Source: Planctomycetota bacterium (GTDB taxonomy: Bacteria > Planctomycetota > PLA2). From it: DNA of 6,111 nucleotides. Below, piece by piece: positions 1 through 4,075 of this stretch. Numbering within the stretch: position 1 is the first letter of the stretch; each line of letters opens with the position of its first letter. A model generated the notes under the pieces. That model did no database searches. It saw only the letters and a program-made list of their open reading frames with translations, and was not told where the DNA came from. The stretch is from NCBI GenBank assembly GCA_023150495.1, contig JAKLKT010000204.1:1-6111 (forward strand), given 5' to 3'. Position numbers and translations under genes: made by a program.

Positions 1-52
1 ACTTTCGATCCGTCGGGCCAACTTCCCAAAAGAAGCGCATCAGCGAGCGCAT
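1..52 (-). CDS. Possible N-terminal fragment of an unrecognised protein
   Basis: On the minus strand an ATG at 52-50 is preceded by GGGAGG (complement of 58-63) with a 5-nt spacer, a good Shine-Dalgarno arrangement. It opens a stop-free frame of 17 codons, MRSLMRFFWEVGPTDRK, that runs off the window at base 1. A second ATG lies four codons later. The gene would diverge from the tRNA. I do not recognise the peptide. Third-position GC is lower than in the confident genes, which counts against it. Another minus-strand ATG at 83-81 and the plus-strand frames are also open here, so coding status is unproven. Confidence 0.3.
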   Translation of the reverse strand, partial: MRSLMRFFWEVGPTDRK

Positions 53-57
53 CAGGG
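34..57. repeat. Two-copy 12-bp tandem repeat
   Basis: AGCGCATCAGCG at 34-45 is followed directly by AGCGCATCAGGG at 46-57, with 11 of 12 bases identical. If the minus-strand ORF starting at 52 is real, the repeat supplies both of its candidate ATG codons (52-50 and 40-38). A second tandem pair follows it at once. Confidence 0.8.
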
Positions 58-77
58 CCTCCCGCGGCCTCCCGCGC
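58..77. repeat. Two-copy 10-bp tandem repeat carrying a Shine-Dalgarno-like core
   Basis: CCTCCCGCGG at 58-67 is followed by CCTCCCGCGC at 68-77, 9 of 10 bases identical. Read on the minus strand each unit contains GGGAGG. The copy nearer base 1 is correctly placed to act as the ribosome binding site of the candidate minus-strand ORF starting at 52. Confidence 0.75.
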
Positions 78-113
78 GAACATCTCCCTGTCGCCCTAAG
101 TCCGCACAGGTGG

Positions 114-119
114 TAGACT
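114..119 (+). promoter_or_regulatory. Candidate -10 element for the tRNA gene
   Basis: TAGACT matches the TAnnnT pattern common in -10 elements of high-GC bacteria. It ends 11 nt before the first base of the tRNA, so transcription would start only a few bases upstream of the mature 5' end. I see no convincing -35 hexamer at the usual distance; the nearest, CTGTCG at 89-94, matches TTGACA poorly and is 19 nt away. The call rests on position and one hexamer. Confidence 0.35.
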
Positions 120-130
120 TGCGCCGACGC

Positions 131-204
131 GGGGCCGTAGCTCAACCGGATAGAGCAGCGGACTCATAATCCGTACGATGCAGGTTCGACTCCTGCCGGC
201 CCCA
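131..204 (+). tRNA. tRNA with CAU anticodon (elongator Met or Ile2)
   Basis: A complete cloverleaf is visible. The acceptor stem GGGGCCG (131-137) pairs with CGGCCCC (197-203). The D stem is GCTC/GAGC. The anticodon stem (158-162 with 170-174) is perfect apart from a terminal G-U pair, and the loop is CTCATAA with anticodon CAT at 165-167. The T arm is GCAGG-TTCGACT-CCTGC (180-196) and the discriminator is A204. The 3' CCA is not encoded (CGG follows), so a CCA-adding enzyme must complete it. The paired G1-C72 rules against initiator tRNA-fMet, which normally has an unpaired first position. CAU is shared by elongator Met and by the tRNA-Ile whose C34 is modified to lysidine by TilS, and I cannot separate these by eye. 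It is a single gene, not part of a visible cluster. Confidence 0.95.
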
Positions 205-316
205 CGGCCCGCAGGAGGGATGCCGGCCAACCGGCCAACCGCCGGTGCCGCCCCGGGCGCCAGATGTTCGCACTCCGGTCGCCCGCGCGGCCCCCGGAGC
301 CCCCCCCGCACACACG
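205..316. other. Gap between tRNA and RidA-family gene: GC-rich inverted and direct repeats
   Basis: No gene is seen. After the tRNA comes a direct repeat CCGGCCAA (223-230 and 231-238), followed by CCGCCGG. CCGGC at 223-227 can pair with GCCGG at 242-246 as a possible processing or termination hairpin, but no T-run follows. The far end holds one copy of the C5-GGAG-C8 element (291-307). Confidence 0.5.
291..307 (+). repeat. Intergenic C5-GGAG-C8 element, copy 1
   Basis: Seventeen bases, C5-GGAG-C8, lie 9 nt past the stop codon of the minus-strand RidA-family gene. In that gene's sense the element reads G8-CTCC-G5 and, with the GGG complementary to 282-284, supplies four G tracts able to form a G-quadruplex in the transcript tail. 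The identical 17-mer recurs at 3026-3042 and, inverted, at 5047-5063. Confidence 0.85.
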
Positions 317-721
317 TCAGCGCGCGCCGAGCACCGCGGCCGCCTCGATCTCCACGAGCATCCAGTCCTCGATCAGCCGGCTCACCTCGACCATCGTCGT
401 CGCCGGCCGAACCGCCCCGAACGCCTCCGCGTGCGCCCGGCCCACCGCCTCCCAGTCGCGCCGGATGTCCACCACGAACATCCGCGTCCGCACCACGTCG
501 CGCAAGTCGCCGCCCACCTCCGCGAGCGCGCGCGCGATGTTCCCGATCGCCTGCCGCGCCTGCGCCCCCGCGTCGCCGTCGCCCACGTGCCCGCCCCCCG
601 GCAGCCACGCCGTCGTCCCCGTCACGTACACGTGCCGCCCCGCCTGCACGAGCCGCGAGTAGCCGACCGCCGCCTCCCACTTCGCCCCGCTCGAGACGTT
701 CCGCCGCGCGATGGGTTCCAT
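317..721 (-). CDS. RidA/YjgF-family protein lacking the catalytic-site arginine
   Basis: The product is 134 residues, normal for a single-domain Rid protein, which forms trimers with ligand sites between subunits. Family hallmarks are seen: VYVTGTTAW (31-39), AQARQAIGNI (53-62), VVRTRMFVVD (76-85) and the C-terminal RPATTMVEVSRLIEDWMLVEIEAAA region (105-129). Canonical RidA hydrolyses 2-iminobutanoate and related enamines using an Arg in the motif PARSCVEV (Arg105 in E. coli). Here the aligned motif is PATTMVEV, so Thr108 replaces that Arg, while the Glu matching E. coli Glu120 is kept (Glu124). Ordinary imine deaminase activity is therefore doubtful; the true substrate is unknown. The start at 721 was chosen over longer readings because Met-Glu-Pro-Ile begins the conserved fold and AGGGAGG (complement of 725-731) lies just upstream. 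The gene diverges from the LOG gene with 25 bp between starts. Confidence 0.93.
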   Translation of the reverse strand: MEPIARRNVSSGAKWEAAVGYSRLVQAGRHVYVTGTTAWLPGGGHVGDGDAGAQARQAIGNIARALAEVGGDLRDVVRTRMFVVDIRRDWEAVGRAHAEAFGAVRPATTMVEVSRLIEDWMLVEIEAAAVLGAR

Positions 722-724
722 GGG

Positions 725-731
725 CCTCCCT
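725..731 (-). promoter_or_regulatory. Shine-Dalgarno site of the RidA-family gene
   Basis: On the minus strand AGGGAGG precedes the ATG at 721-719 with three intervening bases (CCC) after its last G, or about six if the AGGG core is used. It fixes the start at 721 and contrasts with the divergent LOG gene, which has no such site. Confidence 0.65.
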
Positions 732-732
732 C

Positions 733-738
733 TATCAT
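733..738 (+). promoter_or_regulatory. Candidate -10 element for the LOG-family gene (near-leaderless start)
   Basis: TATCAT matches TATAAT at five of six positions and stands out in GC-rich surroundings. It ends 8 nt before the ATG at 747. A start site about 7 nt downstream of a -10 would fall at or next to that ATG, giving a leaderless or almost leaderless mRNA. This fits the absence of a Shine-Dalgarno sequence before 747. No clear -35 is seen. The hexamer lies between the divergent starts. Confidence 0.4.
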
Positions 739-746
739 GGCTCCCG

Positions 747-1481
747 ATGGCCGAACAAGAGTGGACCACCCACGAGCGGCAGTTCCTCCGCGGCCACCAG
801 AAGCGCGGCTCGGAGCTGCTGCGCGCCATCCGCATCTTCCTCGACTTCTTCCGCGGCATCCGCCGCTTCTACTTCCTCGGCCCCTGCGTCACCGTCTTCG
901 GCTCCGCCCGGTTCGGCGAGGGCCACCCCTACTACGCCCTAGCGCGCGAGATCGGCGCGAAGCTCGCCGGCGCGGGCTTCACCGTCATGACCGGCGGCGG
1001 CCCCGGCATCATGGAGGCCGCGAACCGCGGCGCGCGCGACGTCAAGGGCCGCTCCGTCGGCTGCAACATCCAGCTGCCCGTCGAGCAGCGGCCGAACCCC
1101 TACCTCGACCGCTTCATCACCCTCCGCTACTTCTTCGTCCGGAAGGTCATGCTCGTCAAGTACTCCTACGCCTTCGTCGCCATGCCCGGCGGCTTCGGCA
1201 CGCTCGACGAGATCTTCGAGACGCTCACCCTCATCCAGACCGGCAAGATCGAGGAGTTCCCGCTCGTCCTCGTCGGCCGCGAGTACTGGGCGCCGCTCCT
1301 CGACTTCATGCGGACCACCCTCGTCGCGCGCGGCACGATCGACGCCGCCGACCTCGAGCGCATCGCGGTCACCGATTCCGCCGAGGAGGTGCTCGACTGC
1401 ATCAGGGAACGCGCCATGCGGCGGTTCGGCCTTACCTACGGGCCGCGCATCAGGCGCCGGTGGTGGCTCGGCGAGCGATAG
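747..1481 (+). CDS. LOG-family protein (TIGR00730-type nucleoside 5'-monophosphate phosphoribohydrolase)
   Basis: The product is 244 residues, cytoplasmic, with the Rossmann-like fold of the LOG family (Lonely Guy). These enzymes split the N-glycosidic bond of nucleoside 5'-monophosphates, releasing the base and ribose 5-phosphate; plant and some bacterial members activate cytokinins, others such as PpnN salvage purines. Seen here: VTVFGSAR (48-55) at the first strand, GGGPGIMEA (83-91), RK at 132-133 matching the conserved Arg-Lys pair, and the signature PGGFGTLDE (147-155) with its catalytic Glu155. An N-terminal basic and aromatic stretch (11-45) precedes the core. ATG 747 was chosen because the residues after it read as a normal N-terminus; in-frame ATGs at 711 and 720 would overlap the RidA gene start. 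No Shine-Dalgarno is present. Codon choice is strongly C-ending: 14 of 15 valines are GTC. The natural substrate cannot be read from sequence. Confidence 0.93.
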   Translation: MAEQEWTTHERQFLRGHQKRGSELLRAIRIFLDFFRGIRRFYFLGPCVTVFGSARFGEGHPYYALAREIGAKLAGAGFTVMTGGGPGIMEAANRGARDVKGRSVGCNIQLPVEQRPNPYLDRFITLRYFFVRKVMLVKYSYAFVAMPGGFGTLDEIFETLTLIQTGKIEEFPLVLVGREYWAPLLDFMRTTLVARGTIDAADLERIAVTDSAEEVLDCIRERAMRRFGLTYGPRIRRRWWLGER

Positions 1482-1508
1482 GGGTGAGGGGGGCCGGGGG
1501 GAGAGGGG
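1481..1508 (+). promoter_or_regulatory. Putative G-quadruplex at the LOG stop codon
   Basis: Four G tracts of 4, 6, 6 and 4 bases (1481-1484, 1488-1493, 1496-1501, 1505-1508) are separated by loops of 3, 2 and 3 bases (TGA, CC, AGA). The first G is the last base of the stop codon. This is a textbook intramolecular quadruplex pattern on the mRNA-sense strand, and could slow RNA polymerase, protect the 3' end or insulate the downstream corA gene. Function is inferred only. Confidence 0.6.
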
Positions 1509-1539
1509 AAACGGAGGTTGCCTCCCTTCGCGCGTGGAC

Positions 1540-1545
1540 TAAGCT
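1540..1545 (+). promoter_or_regulatory. Candidate -10 element for corA
   Basis: TAAGCT fits TAnnnT and lies 9 nt before the GTG at 1555, predicting a leader of only a few bases. TTGCCT at 1518-1523 is a possible -35 with a 16-nt spacer, so this is the best two-part promoter in the window. There is no Shine-Dalgarno next to the GTG; a GGAGG at 1513-1517 is about 37 nt too far away to serve. Confidence 0.4.
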
Positions 1546-1554
1546 CATCCCCAA

Positions 1555-2505
1555 GTGCTCCGGATCCACCGCCTGGCCGCCCACGCGCTCTCCGTCGAGG
1601 AGGCGCCGGAGTCCGTCACGCCGCCCACGCGCGGCGAGCGGATCTGGGTCGAGGCGGTCGGCCCCTCCGTCGAGGAGTGCAGCCGGCTCGTCCAGGGCCT
1701 CGGCCTCCACGAGCTCGCGCTCGAGGACGCGCTCCAGCCCGGCCACCCGCCCAAGTTCGAGGTCTTCGACACGAACCTCTTCCTCATCGCCCACACGCCC
1801 GACAGCGACGCCGAGGAGGGCACGCGCAAGATCGCGATGTTCCTCGCGAAGGACTGGATCGTGACGATGCTGCGCGAACCGCTCGAGAGGCTCCACTCGA
1901 TCGCCGCGCGCGTGCAGCGCGACCCCGACCGGTACCTCCAGGCGCCGGCCGCGCTCGCCCACCTCATCCTCGACCACATGACCGACGGCTTCGAGCAGCT
2001 GGTGGACGAGCTCCGCGAGCACGTCGAGGGGATCGAGGACACCTGCTACGGCCGCCCGCATTCGGCGCAGATGGAAGGGATCCTCGAGAAGCGCCAGGAG
2101 GCGGCGAGGCTCGCGCGGACGGTCCGGTCGCAGCGCGACGTCTGCGCGGCGCTCTTCCGCACGATCCACCCCTCGCTGCCGAAGAGGATCCAGCCCTACC
2201 TGCGCGACATCTACGACCACATCCTCCGCGTGCACGAGCAGCTCGAGGGCGTGCGCGAGGGCCTCGCCGCCGCGCGCGACGCCTACTTCGCGTCGGTGAA
2301 CACGCGGTTGAACGAGGTGATGCGCACGCTGACCGTGATCGCGACGATCATGATGCCCCTGGGCGTCATCACGGGCGTCTACGGGATGAACTTCGACTGG
2401 ATGCCGGGTCTCCACACGCCCGGCGGCTTCTGGCTCGTGATCGGCGGGATGTTCGGCTTGGGCTTCGGCATGGTGGCGTTCTTCCGCTGGCGGAGGTGGC
2501 TGTGA
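1555..2505 (+). CDS. corA: CorA-family Mg2+/Co2+ transport protein
   Basis: The product is 316 residues, the usual CorA size. CorA forms a pentameric inner-membrane channel taking up Mg2+ (and Co2+ or Ni2+), gated by Mg2+ bound to its cytoplasmic funnel. Residues 1 to about 240 form the soluble alpha/beta domain and long helices. The pore helix begins in the stretch FASVNTRLNEVMRTLTVIAT (245-264), which matches the family's Asn-rich signature, and ends in the selectivity motif YGMNF, with Gly-Met-Asn at 277-279. The second membrane helix is about 292-310 and is followed by a basic tail (RWRRWL). The periplasmic loop reads MPGL (283-286) where most relatives have MPEL, so the usual acidic residue is missing. 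The start is GTG at 1555; the leading LRIHRL residues suit a CorA N-terminus. It may be co-transcribed with the genes downstream, or driven from its own candidate promoter. Confidence 0.95.
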   Translation: MLRIHRLAAHALSVEEAPESVTPPTRGERIWVEAVGPSVEECSRLVQGLGLHELALEDALQPGHPPKFEVFDTNLFLIAHTPDSDAEEGTRKIAMFLAKDWIVTMLREPLERLHSIAARVQRDPDRYLQAPAALAHLILDHMTDGFEQLVDELREHVEGIEDTCYGRPHSAQMEGILEKRQEAARLARTVRSQRDVCAALFRTIHPSLPKRIQPYLRDIYDHILRVHEQLEGVREGLAAARDAYFASVNTRLNEVMRTLTVIATIMMPLGVITGVYGMNFDWMPGLHTPGGFWLVIGGMFGLGFGMVAFFRWRRWL

Positions 2506-2548
2506 GCGGGCTCCCGCCTGCGCGCGGGGGGGCGGCAGGCCGGGGGCC
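2506..2548 (+). terminator. GC-rich hairpins after corA, possible weak terminator
   Basis: Immediately after the corA stop, GCGGG (2506-2510) pairs perfectly with CCCGC (2513-2517). Further on GGCC (2538-2541) can pair with GGCC (2545-2548) around three G. Between them is a run of seven G (2526-2532), and five G follow at 2552-2556. No T-run is present, so intrinsic termination of the standard kind is doubtful; the structures may instead pause polymerase or stabilise the 3' end. Confidence 0.3.
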
Positions 2549-2563
2549 GTCGGGGGAAGGCGC

Positions 2564-3022
2564 GTGAGGCGCGAGCTCCCGCACGTCGGCTGGCGGGAGT
2601 GGGTCTCGCTCCCGGCGCTCGGCGTCCGTCGCATCAAAGCCAAGATCGACACCGGCGCGCGATCCTCGGCGCTGCACGCCTTCGAGATCGAGGTCGTGCG
2701 GCGCGGCGGCGCGGCCTACGTGCGCTTCGTGCTCCATCCTCTCCAGCGGAGCCTCAAGAGGAGCGTGGCGGCGGAGGTGCCGCTCCTCGAGGAGCGCCAC
2801 GTGAGGTCGAGCAACGGCCTCGTGTCGCGCCGGCCCGTGATCCGCACCGCGGTCGAGATCCTCGGCGAGCGGCGCGAGGTCGAGCTGACGCTCGTGCCGC
2901 GCGACGAGATGGGCTTCCGGATGCTCCTCGGGAGGGAGGCGATCCGGCACGGGTTCCTCGTGGACCCGGGCCGCTCCTACCTCGGGGGACGGCCGAAGAG
3001 AAAGGGGAAGGGGAAGGTGTGA
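2564..3022 (+). CDS. rimB: RimB-type retropepsin-like aspartic protease (PF05618, formerly 'ATP-dependent zinc protease')
   Basis: The product is 152 residues, single-domain, with no signal peptide. The segment KAKIDTGARSSALHA (25-39) carries Asp-Thr-Gly at 29-31, the catalytic triplet of retropepsin-like aspartic proteases, which work as dimers with one Asp per subunit. The second family block, RMLLGREAI (119-127), corresponds to the hydrophobic-Gly segment after the active-site flap, and FLVDPGRSYLGG (131-142) is also typical. The family was long annotated as a zinc protease, but the Asp-Thr-Gly points to aspartic chemistry. In Pseudomonas fluorescens the RimB relative cleaves poly-glutamate made by RimK; adjacency to rimK here supports the same role. 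The basic tail RPKRKGKGKV is unusual. The start is GTG at 2564 with GGGGAAGG just upstream. Its stop abuts the C8-GGAG-C8 element. Confidence 0.9.
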   Translation: MRRELPHVGWREWVSLPALGVRRIKAKIDTGARSSALHAFEIEVVRRGGAAYVRFVLHPLQRSLKRSVAAEVPLLEERHVRSSNGLVSRRPVIRTAVEILGERREVELTLVPRDEMGFRMLLGREAIRHGFLVDPGRSYLGGRPKRKGKGKV

Positions 3023-3045
3023 CCCCCCCCGGAGCCCCCCCCGAT
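3023..3045 (+). repeat. Intergenic C8-GGAG-C8-GAT element, copy 2
   Basis: This copy begins directly after the rimB stop codon. Its last 20 bases, CCCCCGGAGCCCCCCCCGAT (3026-3045), are identical to the complement of 5044-5063; the first 17 of these also match 291-307. The minus strand has two G8 runs and can form a four-tract quadruplex on the template strand for rimK. Overlapping its end, CCCGA (3040-3044) pairs with TCGGG (3046-3050). Confidence 0.85.
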
Positions 3046-3058
3046 TCGGGCCCTTGGG

Positions 3059-3066
3059 GATAATCT
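3059..3066 (+). promoter_or_regulatory. Candidate -10 element for rimK
   Basis: GATAATCT contains two overlapping hexamers, GATAAT (3059-3064, five of six to TATAAT) and TAATCT (3061-3066, TAnnnT). It is the most A/T-rich patch in the rimB-rimK gap and ends 12 nt before the ATG at 3079, implying a leader of about 5 nt. The bases before the ATG (GCTGCCTCC) are the opposite of a Shine-Dalgarno. The -35 region is poly-C, so an activator or an extended -10 mechanism would be needed. Confidence 0.4.
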
Positions 3067-3078
3067 CCCGCTGCCTCC

Positions 3079-3981
3079 ATGAAGATCGTCATCCTCTCGC
3101 GCAAGCCCTCGCTCTACTCCACCCGCCGGCTCCGCGAGGCGGGCGAGCAGCGCGGCCATGACGTGCGGGTGATCGACTACCTGCGCTGCTACATGAACAT
3201 CTCCGCGAGCAAGCCGCAGGTGATCTTCCGCGGGCAGCCGATCGAGGACGTGGACGCGATCATCCCGCGCATCGGCGCGAGCCAGACCTTCTACGGCACC
3301 GCGGTCGTGCGCCAGTTCGAGATGATGGGGGTCACGACCGCGAACTCGTCGATCGCGATCTCGCGGTCGCGCGACAAGCTGCGGTGCCTGCAGCTGCTGT
3401 CGCGGCGCGGGATCGGCCTGCCGGTGACCGGCTTCGCCCACGCGACGAAGGACGTGACCGGGCTCATCCACGCGGTCGGCGGGCCGCCGCTCGTCGTGAA
3501 GCTGCTCGAGGGGACGCAGGGCATCGGCGTCGTGCTCGCGGAGACGGCGCAGGCGGCGGAGTCGGTGATCGAGGCCTTCCGCGGGCTCGACGCGAACATC
3601 CTCGTGCAGGAGTTCATCAAGGAGGCGGACGGCTCGGACCTGCGCTGCTTCGTCGTCGGCGAGCGCGTGGTCGCCGCGATGAAGCGGATCGCGCCGCGGG
3701 GCGATTTCCGCGCGAACCTCCACCGCGGCGGGCGTTCGGAGAAGGTGAAGCTCACGCCCGAGGAGCGGACGATCGCCGTCGGCGCGGCGCGGGAGATGGG
3801 GCTGCGCGTGGCGGGCGTGGACCTCCTGCGGTCGAAGCACGGCCCCGTCGTGATCGAGGTGAACTCGTCGCCGGGCCTCAAGGGGATCGAGGAGAAGAGC
3901 GAGGTCGACGTGGCCGACAAGATCATCGAGTTCCTTGAGCGCCACGCCAAGCGCCCGAAGCCCAGGAAGGTCAACGGTTGA
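3079..3981 (+). CDS. rimK: RimK, ATP-dependent alpha-L-glutamate ligase
   Basis: The product is 300 residues, the same length as E. coli RimK and, from memory of that sequence, very similar along its whole length. RimK is a cytoplasmic ATP-grasp ligase that adds Glu residues to the C-terminus of ribosomal protein S6 and makes poly-alpha-glutamate in vitro. Seen here: N-terminal KIVILSR (2-8), PRIGASQTFYGTAVVRQFEM (63-82), RDKLR (98-102), the nucleotide-binding Lys100 and Lys141, the EGTQGIGVVLAE loop (144-155), EFIKEADGSDLRCFVVG (178-194) and the metal-binding Asp248, Glu260 and Asn262. All catalytic positions are intact. The C-terminal tail KRPKPRKVNG is basic, unlike E. coli. It lies 56 nt after rimB; in Pseudomonas, RimB, the small protein RimA and cyclic-di-GMP modulate RimK. 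No rimA is visible here. Confidence 0.97.
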   Translation: MKIVILSRKPSLYSTRRLREAGEQRGHDVRVIDYLRCYMNISASKPQVIFRGQPIEDVDAIIPRIGASQTFYGTAVVRQFEMMGVTTANSSIAISRSRDKLRCLQLLSRRGIGLPVTGFAHATKDVTGLIHAVGGPPLVVKLLEGTQGIGVVLAETAQAAESVIEAFRGLDANILVQEFIKEADGSDLRCFVVGERVVAAMKRIAPRGDFRANLHRGGRSEKVKLTPEERTIAVGAAREMGLRVAGVDLLRSKHGPVVIEVNSSPGLKGIEEKSEVDVADKIIEFLERHAKRPKPRKVNG

Positions 3982-3994
3982 CCTGCGAGGCGTT

Positions 3995-4023
3995 CGCAAT
4001 CGCTTGGGGGGCAAGGGGTTGCG
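3995..4023 (+). terminator. Hairpin after rimK (possible terminator or 3'-end structure)
   Basis: Starting 13 nt after the rimK stop, bases 3995-4001 pair with 4017-4023 (CGCAATC with GGTTGCG, one G-U pair). After one G-G mismatch, CTTG (4003-4006) pairs with CAAG (4012-4015), closing a loop of five G. That gives 11 pairs in 12 positions. No T-run follows, so Rho-independent termination is uncertain; it could also stabilise the rimK mRNA or separate rimK from the astE-like gene. Confidence 0.45.
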
Positions 4024-4032
4024 GCGGCCAGG

Positions 4033-4052
4033 GTGCGCCAGCGCTGGCGCAC
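4033..4052. promoter_or_regulatory. Perfect 20-bp palindrome upstream of the AstE-like gene
   Basis: GTGCGCCAGCGCTGGCGCAC is identical to its own reverse complement and lies 23 bp upstream of the GTG at 4076. As DNA it has the symmetry of an operator for a dimeric regulator. As RNA it would fold into a very stable hairpin that could end rimK transcripts or control entry to the next gene. Nothing in the window encodes an obvious regulator. Confidence 0.5.
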
Positions 4053-4075
4053 TCACGGTGCCGCGGGGGGGCGTG

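Noticed and set aside
131..204. tRNA as an integration (att) site
   Set aside because: No integrase, no repeat of the tRNA 3' end elsewhere in the window and no foreign-looking genes downstream.
711..746. Earlier LOG starts at ATG 711 or 720
   Set aside because: They would overlap the RidA gene start, and the added residues (MGSMGLPLSWLP) translate the Shine-Dalgarno region of the divergent gene.
722..859. Longer RidA reading starting at 859
   Set aside because: The extra 46 residues are antisense to the LOG gene and unlike any Rid N-terminus; a Shine-Dalgarno sits right before 721.
245..1864. 539-codon open frame on the plus strand
   Set aside because: Composition is His/Arg/Pro-rich low complexity and it overlaps the RidA, LOG and corA genes, all with clear family motifs in other frames.
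1450..2652. 400-codon open frame on the minus strand opposite corA
   Set aside because: Arg/His/Ala-rich shadow of corA; no recognisable motif, and corA on the other strand is secure.
3935..4075. Upstream extension of the AstE-like gene
   Set aside because: The frame is open, but the extra 47 residues overlap the end of rimK, span both inverted repeats and do not resemble the family; the conserved region begins at NPFEIAG.
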